Part shown: piece by piece, positions 1 to 10,726 of the stretch | How the letters are laid out: each line of letters begins with the position of its first letter | Numbering within the stretch: the first letter of the stretch is position 1 | Assembly: GCA_965153355.1 (NCBI GenBank) | Contig: OZ231127.1 | Span: 20,460,001-20,524,000 of the forward strand | Length of the DNA stretch: 64,000 bases | DNA from: Flaccisagitta enflata | Taxonomy: Eukaryota; Chaetognatha; Sagittoidea; Aphragmophora | Reading direction: 5' to 3' | Notes under the pieces: model-generated | Told to the model about the DNA's origin: nothing | Databases searched by the model: none | The model's input: only the letters and a program-made list of their open reading frames with translations | Made by a program: the position numbers and the translations under genes

Positions 1-790
1 TTGTGCGAGTGTGTGTGTTTGTTTGTTTGTGCGAGTGTGTGTTTGTTTGTTTGTTTGTGCGAGTGTGTTTGTTTGTTTGTTTGTGAGAGTGTTTGTTTGT
101 TTGTGTGAGTGTGTGTTTGTGCGAGTGTGTTTGTTTGTGTGTGTGTGTGTTTGTTTGTGTGAGGGAGTGTTTGTTTGTTTGTGCGAGTGTTTGTTTGTTT
201 GTGCGAGTGTTTGTTTGTTTGTGCGAGTGTTTGTTTGTTTGGGCAAGTGTTTGTTTGTTTGGGAAAGTGTTTGTTTGTGCGAGTGTGTGTTTGTTTGTGC
301 GAGTGTGTGTTTGTTTGTGCGAGTGTGTGTTTGTTTGTGCGAGTGTGTGTTTGTTTGTGCGAGTGTAAGTGTGTGTGTGTTTGTGCGAGTGTGAGTGTGT
401 GTGTGTTTGTGCGAGTGTGAGTGTGTGTGTGTTTGTGCGAGTGTGAGTGTGTGTGTGTTTGTGCGAGTGTGAGTGTGTGTGTGTTTGTGCGAGTGTGAGT
501 GTGTGTGTTTGTGCGAGTGTGAGTGTGTGTGTGTTCGTGCGTGTTTGTTTGTGCGAGTGTGTGTTTGTTTGTGCGAGTGTGTGGTTGTTTGTGTGAGTGT
601 GTGGTTGTTTGTGGGGTTGTTTGTGTGAGTGTGTGGTTGTTTGTGTGAGTGTGTGGTTGTTTGTGCGAGTGTGTGGTTGTTTGTGTGAGTGTGTGGTTGT
701 TTGTGTGACTGTGTGGTTGTTTGTGTGACGGTGTGGTTGTTTGTGTGCGTGTGTGTGTGCGTGCGTGCTAGTGCCTGTTTGTGTACATGT
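1..790. repeat. GT-rich minisatellite
   Basis: Tandem degenerate units built from TTTGT, GCGAG and GTGTGTG blocks, roughly 14-22 bp long. Variant units cluster: GCGAG types to about 590, then GGTTGTTTGTGTGAGTGT types to about 740. The long Cys/Val/Phe open frames across it are translations of the repeat and are not credible genes. The array runs off the left edge. Confidence 0.93.
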
Positions 791-873
791 AAGTGCCTTT
801 CTTTATCAGTCTGTGCACAGACATGTGAATTGGTAAAAACTAAGCCGATTCACTGAAGAAACAATGCACTTAC

Positions 874-2136
874 TCTGGTCGGCGTCACTCTGTTCATGGT
901 GAAAAACACGTTGCCGCTGTAGTTGTTTTGGTCGTTGCTTTGGCCGTCGTTGTTGTTATTGATTTTTCCACGATTCGTTTCTCTTTGAAGCGAGAAAAAT
1001 TTCATTTCCGATTGCGCTTTTGTTAATTTTTTCTCAGACGCGAATTTGTCCACCGATACAAAAGCGACATCTCCAATCAGCGTCAGTTTATCTTGTTTTT
1101 CCTCTTGCCACCTCTTCCGTTCCTCCTCCTCCTCCGTTATCGTCTTCTCCTCCTCCTCCTCTTCATCACTGCCATCCACCATTTCCGTTTCGATGTCGCT
1201 TAACCTCGACAATGATTCGAAGGATGCGGTTTTGCTGAAGGAGGTCGTCGAGGAGGAACATGAAGAAGAACAGGAAAAGGAAGAATAAGATGGCGAAAAT
1301 GATCGATAACCATTTTGAGTAATTTGTCCTTCACGACTTTCAGAAAGTTGGTTGATTTGGTCAGCAGATATTTGTGTATCGGCGAGATCGACTGTCGGTC
1401 GCGGACGGTCAACGTTGGCTATTCTATCCGCGGGTGACGTTATCATTTGATCCTGCACTTGAATTATTGGTGATGCCTCCATTTCCGATGCTGTTTGAGT
1501 CACTGTCATCGCTGTCGTTATTGAAGGTGACTCCGTTTGTGATTCTGTTTGTGAAGTTATCGGAACCGCAGTGTGACCGGCCGTTTGTGATGCTGCCGTT
1601 GTCGCCGTGGATTTTGCCGCCGTTCGCGTCGGTCGGCGCAGAGCAAAGTGTGGCAACGCCGTCAAGGAGGAGGAGGAGGAGGAAGAGGTTGCATGAATCG
1701 CCGAACGGGTGATGGTAGAGGAGGAGGAGGAAAAGGAGGAAGAGGAAGAGTAGGAAGTGGCAATCGTCGACGTTGTTGCGTTAACTCCGAATGATGTCGT
1801 GGCGGAAGTGGCGCTTTTCTCAGAGGTAACTTTGCTCGACGAGAAAGAAGAATAAGATGAAGTTGAGGAGGCGAAGGAGGAAAAAGAAGACGATGAACGA
1901 CCGATTGTCAGTTGGCTCGAGTCGAGGTGATGAACTGCTGCCTGTGCCGTCAACGCCTCCATCGCCTCCTCTTCCGCTGCCGCCACCGTCACCGCCTCCA
2001 CTGCCACCACTTCCGCCTCCACTGCCACCACCTCCGCCTCCGCTTTCGCCAAGGAGGAAGTTTCAGATTTAGGTATTTGAAGTCCGATTTGGCGCTCGGT
2101 TTCGCCTTCGTCGCTCAAACTCGTAACTTCATCCAT
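874..2136 (-). CDS. Candidate exon: Ser-rich and acidic protein, partial
   Basis: I do not recognise this protein. An open frame of about 420 codons runs on the minus strand from an ATG at 2136 (MDEVTSLSDEGETER) to 874, where codon AGA is followed by GTAAGT (873-868), a strong splice donor; unspliced, it stops at 850. The order is an acidic start, Ala/Val/Glu repeats (AEVVAVEAEVVAVEA), a long Ser/Thr-rich middle, an acidic run (DGSDEEEEEE), a charged stretch that may be a short coiled coil (EEEEERKRWQEEKQDKL), and an ordinary-looking tail (GDVAFVSVDKF). The frame stays open upstream of the ATG as a TCG (poly-Ser) tract, so the true start or an acceptor may lie further up. The mixed composition and the in-phase donor argue for real coding; the low complexity argues against. 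Several shadow frames cross it. Function unknown, probably disordered. Confidence 0.42.
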
Positions 2137-2159
2137 CGTTTCTTGCTCTTTGAATGTGA

Positions 2160-2275
2160 GTCGACGACGCAACGACGACGACGACGATAACGACGACGAT
2201 GACGACGACGAATACGACGATAACGACGACGATGAAGACGATAACGACGACGATGAAGACGATAACGACGATGCC
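2160..2275. repeat. (ACG/GACGAT)n repeat
   Basis: ACGACG trinucleotides interspersed with GATAACGACGAC and GATGAAGAC blocks. On the minus strand this reads as a Ser tract joining the Ser-rich candidate exon; on plus it reads poly-Asp. Confidence 0.85.
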
Positions 2276-2280
2276 CTTTT

Positions 2281-2744
2281 AAGAAATATGCTTACTTGTC
2301 ATTTACAATGTCAGCCGTTGGGAAGCGAGATCACATGATATTATGTGTTTTTGCGTTTTTATCTATCTTTTTTTTTTGGCTAGGGAATTGTGGGTGAAAG
2401 AATGGTCTATCGCTGGCTTTGCTGCGCATTTTCTCTTCAAATTTTTTTTTCATTTTTGTTTGTAGTACCCACTTTTTTTTTCTTTTTGCAGCATTCTGCC
2501 AAGGAAATTGCATCGACAATATGTCACTTTTTTTCTGTTCCTCTCTTTTATTTCATCTTCTTTTTTTTTTGCAACAACAACGACGACGCGATGTCACTGG
2601 AAGAAACGGGAAAAAGATGAATCTTTCTCAAAAATATGACAAATTTTGACAAATTTGGGGAAAATCTGTGACGCAACTCGCGTAGGAATTTGATGGCTTT
2701 GTACTCCTTTTTTCCTTTTGCAGATGTTACAAATTAATCGATTT
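2281..2744. other. T-rich unique stretch, no gene seen
   Basis: Short T homopolymers and unique sequence. I see no supported exon or RNA gene. Confidence 0.5.
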
Positions 2745-2764
2745 CACCCGTTGTTGTTATTGTT

Positions 2765-2849
<85 letters not shown>

Positions 2850-2861
2850 TTGTTGTTGTTT

Positions 2862-2931
<70 letters not shown>

Positions 2932-2944
2932 AGTTGTTGTTGTT

Positions 2945-3038
<94 letters not shown>
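2745..3038. repeat. (TTG)n microsatellite
   Basis: About 95 near-perfect TTG/GTT units with a few TTA, TTT, TAG and GAT interruptions. Poly-Leu or poly-Asn/Gln frames over it are artefacts of the repeat. Confidence 0.97.
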
Positions 3039-3092
3039 CCGAGTAGCTCGTCCTCTGGAGCTCTGCTTTTGACGCTCTCTCTCCGCTCTATG

Positions 3093-3276
<184 letters not shown>

Positions 3277-3499
3277 ATTTTTTTTGCACGCTCTTGTAAA
3301 GCCAAAGGAAATGGAGAAAAAAGACGGAAATGAAGAAAAAAAGAAAATAAAGGATATAAACAAGAATGAAAAATGGAGATAGGAGGAAAAGAAATAACTG
3401 AGTAAACAAGCACAAGTCCAAGAGATGCTCAAAAGGTGCGTCCTGTTTAAATAAAAGATGAAAGTTGGGTGATGGAAAAATGTTACCAACGGAGGGGCC

Positions 3500-3563
3500 G
3501 ACAGAACGACGGAGGGACCGACGGTACAGCAAGGTGTAGAGTCGCGTGTTCGCGACTAAAAAA
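3500..3563 (-). mobile_element. Stem-loop element fragment (hairpin end)
   Basis: Reverse orientation. GAC-GAC-rich tetranucleotide stretch, then GTAG and the perfect hairpin AGTCGCG-TGTT-CGCGACT at 3540-3557, then an A-run. The same order is seen in the full copies at 18697 and 8121. The far end is missing. Confidence 0.7.
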
Positions 3564-4760
3564 ACCAAATCATATAGGAGTACCAATGCACCTACAGACG
3601 GACCAACCTATGGAGGTCCTTTCTTTTGGAGGTGCGAGGACGTATCTAACAAGAGGTGTCTGAAAGAGAATGTCTCCCATGAAAAAGAGAGAAAATATCC
3701 ATTTACGTCCTCGCTATGACCGTTCAAAGCGTGGGCGAGGTGTTTGAACGTGTGTTAAAAAGAAATACAGAACAGAAAAAAATGGTGAAAAAGAGAAAGA
3801 TTTAAAGAAAGAAAGAATTGAAAAGGGGAGATTTTGTTCCAAGATTCGGTTTGAAATGAGTATGAATAGGAACTCTTTTCTCTTTTTTTTCTTTCTACTT
3901 TCTATTTGCACAAAGAGTTGTTTATTCGGAACGTATTCGTATTCGTATTCGTAGATTGTTTGTTTGCTTCTCGTAAGAGACGAGTCGACTTAGAGTCTAC
4001 TTTAAAACCGAAGCGACTACAGTCTTCGTTATGAACAAATTCAACATGGTCAACGGGCAAAACTCGCGTACTGGCATAAGATTGGTTTAATTACGCCTTG
4101 TTACTATTAACAAACCTTTGATTGCGTGTTTTATGGATCACGCTTAGCCGTAGCTCGGTAGCATAAAATGAACAAAAATTTGAGAAGATTTGTACTGCGA
4201 TAAGACACGAAACGAAAACTACCACATTATCCTTTGAGTAATAATTCGTAACTAACTGTACAGATTAATCAATGGGAAGTAGGAATGTTGTAGGGATTGT
4301 CCGTCCGACGTGGCTTGTGGGATGGCGTAGCAGTCCGCGGGCAAAATGCCTGACGGTCGAGCCAGTCAAAGAAGATATCATATTTCAGAGAGCTGGAGAA
4401 AAATGTTGTCACTTATTCAAACAGAGAGAGATTATTTGTCCTTTTCCTTAGAAACAATGATTAGCTTGAAGTCGCGTCCCACAGAACAAAAGCAGAAACG
4501 TAAATATCCGGCAATTTCAATCACTTTCATGCATCTTGAAATTTTATTTTGCAAGCGCACCTTAATTTTGAATGAGATTCAGCAATCTAGAGTGATGATG
4601 TTCGATTATTTACGCTTGATACTATCCAGTGGATAGGCGTTGTTACAAAAAACAACAAACAGCAAACAACAAAGATCCAAGGACGAACAAAAAACGACAC
4701 ACTACAGGGGACAAATGCAGTAAATTTCCGGGTCGCTTTGAGTTGGATTCCTTATAAACA
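3564..4760. other. No gene seen
   Basis: Contains a short (CGTATT)n run near 3930 and an A-rich CAA-like stretch near 4646-4672. At 3590-3660 a possible decayed stem-loop copy (GACGGACC, GGAGGTGCGAGGACG). No convincing exon. Confidence 0.4.
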
Positions 4761-4762
4761 AG

Positions 4763-4905
4763 GCCGAGTGGCTCAGCACGTGCGCCGTGTGGATCGTCGA
4801 ACGAATGTGTTACCGACCAACCGACCGACCGAGCAACCAACTGACTGCTTAGCTGGCGGACAGAGAGCCTCCTGTAAACGTGCTTTGGCGTATGTAAAAC
4901 TTGTG
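4763..4905 (-). mobile_element. Divergent stem-loop element copy
   Basis: Starts AACAAGGCCGAGTGGCTCAG, matching the far end of the family (AACAAGGCCGGATACACGG), then a GACC tetranucleotide stretch and GAGGCTTTGTCC-like sequence in reverse. It ends with a hairpin-like ACGTGC-TTTGGC-GTATGT and TAAAAC. The first 40 bases recall a tRNA 5' half, but I see no complete cloverleaf. Confidence 0.5.
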
Positions 4906-5088
4906 TCCGTCATCGGGAACCTCACCCCCAGAAAGATGAACGAAAAAGAAACGATGTTGGATGTCTCTAACCATTGGATGATACTCTGATTCCAACGATT
5001 CGATATGGAGACTTTATCATTATCAAATTTCTTGCCAAAAAGTCGATTTTTTAAATGAAATTGTCGAAACCAAAATGATCGTAACTGT

Positions 5089-5092
<4 letters not shown>

Positions 5093-5175
<83 letters not shown>
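5093..5175. repeat. (CT)n microsatellite
   Basis: About 41 uninterrupted CT units, followed by degenerate pyrimidine sequence to 5247. Confidence 0.97.
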
Positions 5176-5179
<4 letters not shown>

Positions 5180-5546
5180 GTTCTCTCTTATCTGTTTCTG
5201 TTTCTGTCTACTCTCTCACTCTCTCTCTGTCTGTCCGTCTCTTTCTAGTTGAAAAAGTCGAACTTTGATAACCATTTTTGCAGATTGGAACATGAAAAAA
5301 ATCTGTATAAATGGAAACTTTTTGATAAAAAATTGACACTTGAAAGAACTTGCATAACATATTTTGTGTTGGTAAAAAAATTGAGGACTCAAGAGGAAAC
5401 ATGTACCAGTCAATAGAATCGTGATACTTTGTAAAAAGGCTCAGACAGAGAAACCAAGTTAGGTAACCGACGTCCACTCATCCCCACAAGAGACTCAAGG
5501 TTTTAATATGTTACATGTTAAATCTATCGTTAAGTCAGTTGTTTCA

Positions 5547-5625
5547 GTTTTTAGATGCGTCCTCGCAATTCTATAAGAGGGTGTCTGTGTGCGTCCGTAG
5601 ATAGGTCCATACGAAAGTGGGTAGG
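5547..5625 (+). mobile_element. Stem-loop element fragment, GATGCGTCC subtype
   Basis: TTTTTAGATGCGTCCTCGCA followed by ATTCTATAAGAGGGTGTCTG and GTCC tetranucleotides. Similar starts occur in reverse at about 29860-29900 and 44260-44300. The second hairpin arm is poor here. Confidence 0.5.
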
Positions 5626-5754
5626 TCCACAGATCTGAAATGCTAATTTTTTCTTCATGCTGACGATTTTCTTGTTCCCCCCCATTACTTTTCTTTGAAC
5701 TCTTAAAACGTCGCACTTATTGGATATTTCTGGACCTTGTATAGTTCCACATTG

Positions 5755-5875
5755 CTGTGTCGGTCGGTCCGTCGGTCAGTAACATTGTTGAAATGTGAAC
5801 TGATTTTTGCATTACTATACTGCCCATGTCCGACCGTCCGCGACTGTGATGTCATGTATCCGGCCTTGTTTCATT
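5755..5875 (+). mobile_element. Stem-loop element fragment, far end
   Basis: GTCGGTCGGTCCGTCGGTC stretch, then CCGTCCGCGACTGTGATG and ATGTATCCGGCCTTGTTT, the far-end signature of the family, with the GTCCGCGACT arm type. Confidence 0.6.
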
Positions 5876-6235
5876 TAAAAGTGCGAATTTTGTGCGAGAA
5901 ATTGAACCACTAAAAGTAAAAACGACACCGAGTCGAAGCCAGACTCAAATCAAAAGAAAGATTTACGAATTATTAGGATTCTTATCAAAATGGCAAAAAT
6001 GCATCCTGTATATGAAATGAGAGAAAAAAGGTCCGATTTGGTGCCAAAATATCATCGGAAGGCGAAAAGGAGTTCAAATGCTTCCAGATTAGATCCACAA
6101 TCGGTTTTGATAATTCTTTTTTTGAAAATTGAAGAGCAAAGGGAGAGAATTTATGCCCTATCGCCCGAAGTCCTTCTCTGCTGGGACTCTCTCGTTTGTC
6201 AATCAAAAATTGGTTATCTTTCGATCTTGCCTTTT
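5876..6235. other. No gene seen
   Basis: Unique AT-rich sequence. Short open frames on both strands show no coding signature I trust. Confidence 0.4.
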
Positions 6236-6245
6236 TATCTACCTT

Positions 6246-6285
<40 letters not shown>

Positions 6286-6286
6286 C

Positions 6287-6325
<39 letters not shown>

Positions 6326-6360
6326 ACTAAGTATCTATTTAATTTTCTATCTATCTATCT
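6236..6360. repeat. (ATCT)n microsatellite
   Basis: Mostly perfect TATC/ATCT units with interruptions near 6283 and 6325-6345. Confidence 0.96.
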
Positions 6361-6431
6361 TTCTCCTCTTTCCCACTAGTCACTGTTTACCATTCAACGT
6401 GTCTTACTATCTGTGTGTCGACCTGTCTTTT

Positions 6432-6498
<67 letters not shown>
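6432..6498. repeat. (CT)n microsatellite
   Basis: About 33 CT units. Confidence 0.96.
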
Positions 6499-6501
<3 letters not shown>

Positions 6502-8120
6502 TTGAATAAAGCTTGACGCAAGCAATATATTGCCGATGAGCTCTTGTTTCAACACATTTTTTTATTGTTTGATTTAAAAAAAAGATTAAAATAAATCCAC
6601 TGAAGGGCTATTTCTTTTTTAGCAAGTTCGACTTCCTTGGTGTAGTTTTGCCACCATCAGCATTGCAACATACGGTAAAACTGATGGAAATGATCAGAAT
6701 GCAGAAAAAGACAGATCGACCGAAATTAGCGAAAAGCTCTTCATCAGGTCACGTTCTCACTGAGCGTGACTCAAGAAACGAATGAACACGTGTATAGACA
6801 ATCAATAACATATAAGGACGGAGAAGCTTCATGTCTTTTTTTTCGCAGCCAATTTGTACAGATTAGAAGGCGTTGGTTTGAGTCAAAACCCCCAAATTCC
6901 TGTTATTTTTACGCCAACTCCTCCCACTTTTAAAAAAAATATCATTCCACCTTCTTAGAATTTGAAAGAATCGAAAAAAAAAAAAAGATAATAATGATAA
7001 TTCTCTTACTTTTTCCCATTCTGTCTCTCTCTGTCTCTTTAGAAGATTTATGAAATAAGGCATTGAAAGCAACCTTTCCTTGAGCGGAAAAAATCTTGCT
7101 TGGGGCATTAAAAAGGGGATATTTTCCTTCGCGGGTTTTTAAAAATGTTTTTTTTTTCTCTCCTCAAAATCCATTTGAAAGAAGAAAAAAGAATGTTTTT
7201 CTGCCAGTTTACAGTCAGCAGAAAATGGAATCGAAATCTCCCAACCAATTTCTATGCACGCAAAAAGTTAACCCCCTCAGCGATAACAATAAGCTCTTGA
7301 GAGAAAAGAAAGAGTGCTTTCAAGTTCCAACTAAACCGTTGGTCAAAAAAAAAAAAAAAAAGAAAGAAAGAAAAAAAAGTGCCAGCGCTCTACACACTCT
7401 ATACGCAGTCACTGTACGAATTGATAATGGTTGATATTTCATCATAGATACTGTATTGTTTCTTTTTCTCATTTAGTGTTTAGAAAAAGAAGTTAGAGAA
7501 GCAACATTGAACATCGAACATTGAACCAATTGTCGCATATATATGTTGGAGAATGGCAGTAACTGTAATGCTAAGACTGCTTCCTATAAAAAAATATCAC
7601 AGACGGACTGATGGAAAGACCTATTTTAAATCTGATATTAAATTAACTAACCAAATAAAAACTAACCTGATGAGGATAAAGATGTAAACAAAATGTTTAG
7701 ACACTAGACAGGTGCTGCAAAAGCCGTTGCTGGTTGTCCTCTTACTGAACAGATGCAAAAACAAGCAATCTTTTTTTTTTAGCAAGAGCGTTAAAAATGA
7801 ATTATTCTGCACTTTACCAAACCATTGATGTCTCAGCATTTTCTCACGGATTAAGGTGCCTCACCCCTCTCCCATTTCACAAAGAGCCAGGTTACCCGAG
7901 TCAAAGATAAATAACGTATATACTATCCAACGTTTTTCCACCCCACATTCACCCAAAAAGGCTCAAACCACCATCCCTTCCCCCTCCCTTACACAACTTT
8001 ACATAATTTTCTCAAGCTTTATCAGGCGCTTCGTCTTTTTTTTGGTGGTCCTTAAAACTTTTTGAAGAGATCTGACTACAATTGATCCTTTGTTACTCTA
8101 TTTTTGCTTCTTTTCGAGAT
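6499..8120. other. No gene seen
   Basis: AT-rich unique sequence with A or T homopolymers (6976-6986, 7345-7362) and a pyrimidine-rich patch at 7855-8000. No supported coding, RNA or transposon feature. Confidence 0.4.
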
Positions 8121-8323
8121 TTTTAGTCGCGTGCTACGCGACTCTACACCCCGCTTTGTCGGTCCGTCGGTTGTCCGTCCATCTGTCCGTCGGTCCGTTA
8201 CACTTTACTTTTTTCGGGCTTTTGTGGTCTTTGGCCCCTCTGCTCCTGCCCAAATGATAAAGTGACCTCAGAAGCGGCCCCTGCCCACCTGCACGCGACT
8301 GGGGTAGCCGTGTATCCGGCCTT
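8121..8323 (+). mobile_element. Stem-loop element, full copy A
   Basis: Order: TTTT, perfect hairpin AGTCGCGTGCTACGCGACT (8125-8143), CTCTACACCCCGCTTTGTC, variable GTCCGTCGGTC tetranucleotides, a T-rich middle, CTGCTCCTGCCCAAATG, GCCCCTGCCCACC, far arm GCACGCGACT (8291-8300), then GGGGTAGCCGTGTATCCGGC. The far arm is the exact complement of the first ten bases of the hairpin. It has no coding capacity, so it is non-autonomous. Confidence 0.85.
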
Positions 8324-8461
8324 TTTTTTTTTTAAATGTGGATTATGGTTTGTCGAGAAGTGCTTGTGCCAGTGCGCAACGGAAAATATCTGGTCACCTA
8401 CTGTAAATCATTACATGTATATTTCTGATTGAGATTAATTGATTGATTAATGCATAAGCAA

Positions 8462-9187
8462 TAGAGTGGTCGGGGATGATGGTCAAATTTCAAACAGGTC
8501 GCCAAAGGGCAATATGTGGTCAGCGATACCCGTTGCCCTGCTTTGCATGATTCTGAATTGGAGTGGGAGGAAGCAGGGCAGCGGCCCCAAAGGGGACAAA
8601 GTCCTGTAGAACACAGGGGGACTTTTGTTTGTCCGTCCTTCCATCCGTCCGCCCCCCCAGGCCCTCTCAGGTCTGAAATCTGCCCTCTCAGGCCTGAAAT
8701 CTACCCTCTCAGGCCTTGAATCTGAGTTCAGATTTCAGGCTAGAGAGAACAGATTTCAGGCCTAAGAGGGCAGATTTCAGGACTGAGAGGGCAGATTCAA
8801 GGCCTGAGAGGGTAGATTTCAGGCCTGAGAGGGTAAATTTCAGGCCTGAGAGGGCAGATTTCAGGCCTGAGAAGGCTTGGGGGGGGACAAATGGACGGAA
8901 GGACGGATGAACATAAGTCCCCTTTGGCGCTGCTGCCAAAAAATGATACACTCTAGTTTATTGCATAAATGTACCAAATTAGAAGGTTTTCCCACAAGTA
9001 GAGGTCTGAATTTAAAGATCAAACCGTGCAAGAAAATAGTCCATATAGACAGACCATATTGTCGCTGACAAGGTTTTTTGTCTGATTTCACACCTCAGCT
9101 TTTGCGAAATCCTTCTTTTATTGGATACTAGAGCAAAAGGCCTGAGTATATCAATCTATGGAATTTGACCAAATTACCGACTACCCT
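8462..9187 (+). mobile_element. hAT-like MITE split by a composite element
   Basis: Begins TAGAGTGGTCGGGGATGAT and ends ATTACCGACTACCCTA; the rest of both ends (GTCAAATTTC / GAATTTGACC) is also complementary, giving inverted termini of about 28 bp. The interior from about 8938 matches the intact copy at 22201-22507 (ATGATACACTCTAG, GGTTTTCCCA, GACAAGGTTTTTTG). The insert 8495-8937 separates the left terminus from the body. No clear target duplication is preserved. Confidence 0.75.
8495..8937 (+). mobile_element. Composite element with minisatellite core, copy 1
   Basis: Left end CAGGTCGCCAAAGGGCAAT, then GTGGTCAGCGATACCCGTTG and CCCTGCTTTGCATG. Left inner arm GGCAGCGGCCCCAAAGGGG, then GTCCTGTAGAACACAGGGGG and GTCCGTCCTTCC. 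The core (8655-8875) is about ten 21-bp units of the type GGCCTGAGAGGGCAGATTTCA, with a strand switch near 8715-8725. The right inner arm is GGACGGAAGGACGG then CCCCTTTGGCGCTGCTGCC. Confidence 0.8.
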
Positions 9188-9189
9188 AA

Positions 9190-9714
9190 TGCAGGGGTGT
9201 ATAAAATTGAGTGGCTTTTGATTTTATTCCCACCCCCCCTTAAATTTGATTTTCTTCCCCGTGACCCGTCGCGTCCCGTTACAAAATCTTTGATTTTTTT
9301 ACCGTCAAAGCTATAAAACAGTATGTTTTAAGTTTAGAACGTGTTAAATTGTGTAATTACATTTTAAATTACATTTTAAATTACATTTCAAATCTTCAAA
9401 AACTTTTTTTTTAGTCACATGCACGCGACTCTACAACCCGCTTTGTCCGTCGGTCGATTGGTGGGTCAGTTGGTCGCACTTTACTTTTTTTATGATTTTA
9501 TTATTTTGACCTCACTGCTCTTGCCCAAATGGTCTGGTGACCTCAATTATGGCCCCTGCCCACCCGCACGCGACTTCGGTAGCCGCGTATCCGGGCTTGT
9601 TTCTTTTTTTTTCTAGCTTTGGATTTTCTTCCCCATCTCCAAACCATTTGATTTTATTCCCCCCCCCCACGGGGGGGGGGGAAATAATCAACATTATACA
9701 TGCCTGCCCTAATG
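9190..9714 (+). mobile_element. 'GCAGGGG' element with a stem-loop copy inside
   Basis: Left end GCAGGGGTGTATAAAATTGA; right end AATCAACATTATACATGCCTGCC is approximately its inverse. The interior repeats TTTGATTTTCTTCCCC several times and ends in C-run/AC/G-run (about 9659-9681). A second copy of the left part begins at 10831. A stem-loop element occupies 9409-9601. Confidence 0.6.
9409..9601 (+). mobile_element. Stem-loop element, full copy B
   Basis: Hairpin AGTCACATGCACGCGACT (9413-9430, left arm decayed), CTCTACAACCCGCTTTGTCC, tetranucleotides, CTGCTCTTGCCCAAATGG, GCCCCTGCCCACCC, far arm GCACGCGACT (9566-9575), then TCGGTAGCCGCGTATCCGGG. Nested in the GCAGGGG element. Confidence 0.85.
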
Positions 9715-9875
9715 AGCAAATGGCAAATTTTAAACTAACTAAATCATAGTGACCACCAGTTTATGTGAAACTGAAAGTAGAGTTGTTGTATCATGTACCA
9801 GCAGTAGACGGATAGGCGTACCAACCAAAGCGGTATGCGACCAACCCAGGCTTACATTATCGTTGCGAAGAGGGC

Positions 9876-10500
9876 ACCATCCGTTCAAACTACCGCCAGG
9901 TGGTTTTCAGTATTACTCTGGATTTTCCGCTTGTTTACACTCAATATGGACCTCCTGAACAAGAATCCAGCTTCAAAGAAATCTTTCTTTTGGCGCCTTT
10001 TGAAAAAAATCCAAAATTGATTGTTTTTTCTCTTATTTTGAAGTCAGAATTTTTAGGGTTGTTAGAAGATCTTTTTAGATAGCATATCTGAATTCCTGAT
10101 AGAATTTCCTTTCATTTGATAGGTCGCACTATATATTTTTGAAAAGAAATAAAATTTCTAATTTCTAAGCCACCGTTACAAAATGTAACGGTGGATATAA
10201 CGGTGGCTATAAAATTGAAAATTTGATCTCTTTTTAAAAATATATAGTGCGACCTATCAAACGAAAGGAAATTTCATCAGGAATTCAAATATGCTATTTA
10301 AAATGGTTTTCTAATAACCCTCTAGAATCTGGGTGCAATATAGAATGAAAAATTATCAATTTTGGATTTTTTTCAAAAAGCGCCACAAGAAAGATTTCTT
10401 TGAAGCTGGATCCTAGTTCAGGAAGTCCATCCTGAGTAAATTCAAGCGGAAAATTCAGAGTAATACTAAAAACCGCCTGGCGGTAATTTGGATGGATGGT
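9876..10500. repeat. Large foldback, arms of about 300 bp
   Basis: The left arm (9876-10165) and right arm (10200-10500) are inverted copies with few indels. Landmarks are CACCATCC at both outer ends, TCCAGCTTCAAAGAAATCTT (left, and reversed on the right), AGCATATCTGAATTCCTGAT against its right-arm counterpart, and GATAGGTCGCACTATATATT. The centre is a second perfect hairpin CCACCGTTAC-AAAAT-GTAACGGTGG (10170-10194). Both arms keep a similar open frame (for example SSFKEIFL), possibly residual coding or chance. Confidence 0.9.
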
Positions 10501-10568
10501 GAGGGGGGGGGGGGAGAGGCGACAGGTGCTGAAATGCGCGTTTTGACTTTTGACCCTTTTCGACGCAA

Positions 10569-10641
10569 GCGTTACCAACTGACAAACCCGTGGACCAACA
10601 GACGGACAAAGCCGCTTGAAGAGTTACGCGTTTGTAACTGG
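10569..10641 (-). mobile_element. Stem-loop element fragment, AGTTAC subtype
   Basis: GGACCAACAGACGGACAAAG then CCGCTTGAAG and a perfect hairpin AGTTAC-GCGTTT-GTAACT (10622-10639). The arm sequence differs from the AGTCGCG subtype, but both arms match. Confidence 0.65.
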
Positions 10642-10726
10642 AGGATAGATTGATTGTAACTGACAGATAGATAGATGGATAGATAGATAGATAGATTGAT
10701 TGTAACTGGAAGATAGATTAAAAACT

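Noticed and set aside
4763-4840. tRNA gene (GGCCGAGTGGCTCAGC start)
   Set aside because: Only the first 20 or so bases resemble a tRNA; no matching acceptor stem, anticodon arm or T-arm follows, and the sequence aligns with the far end of the stem-loop family.
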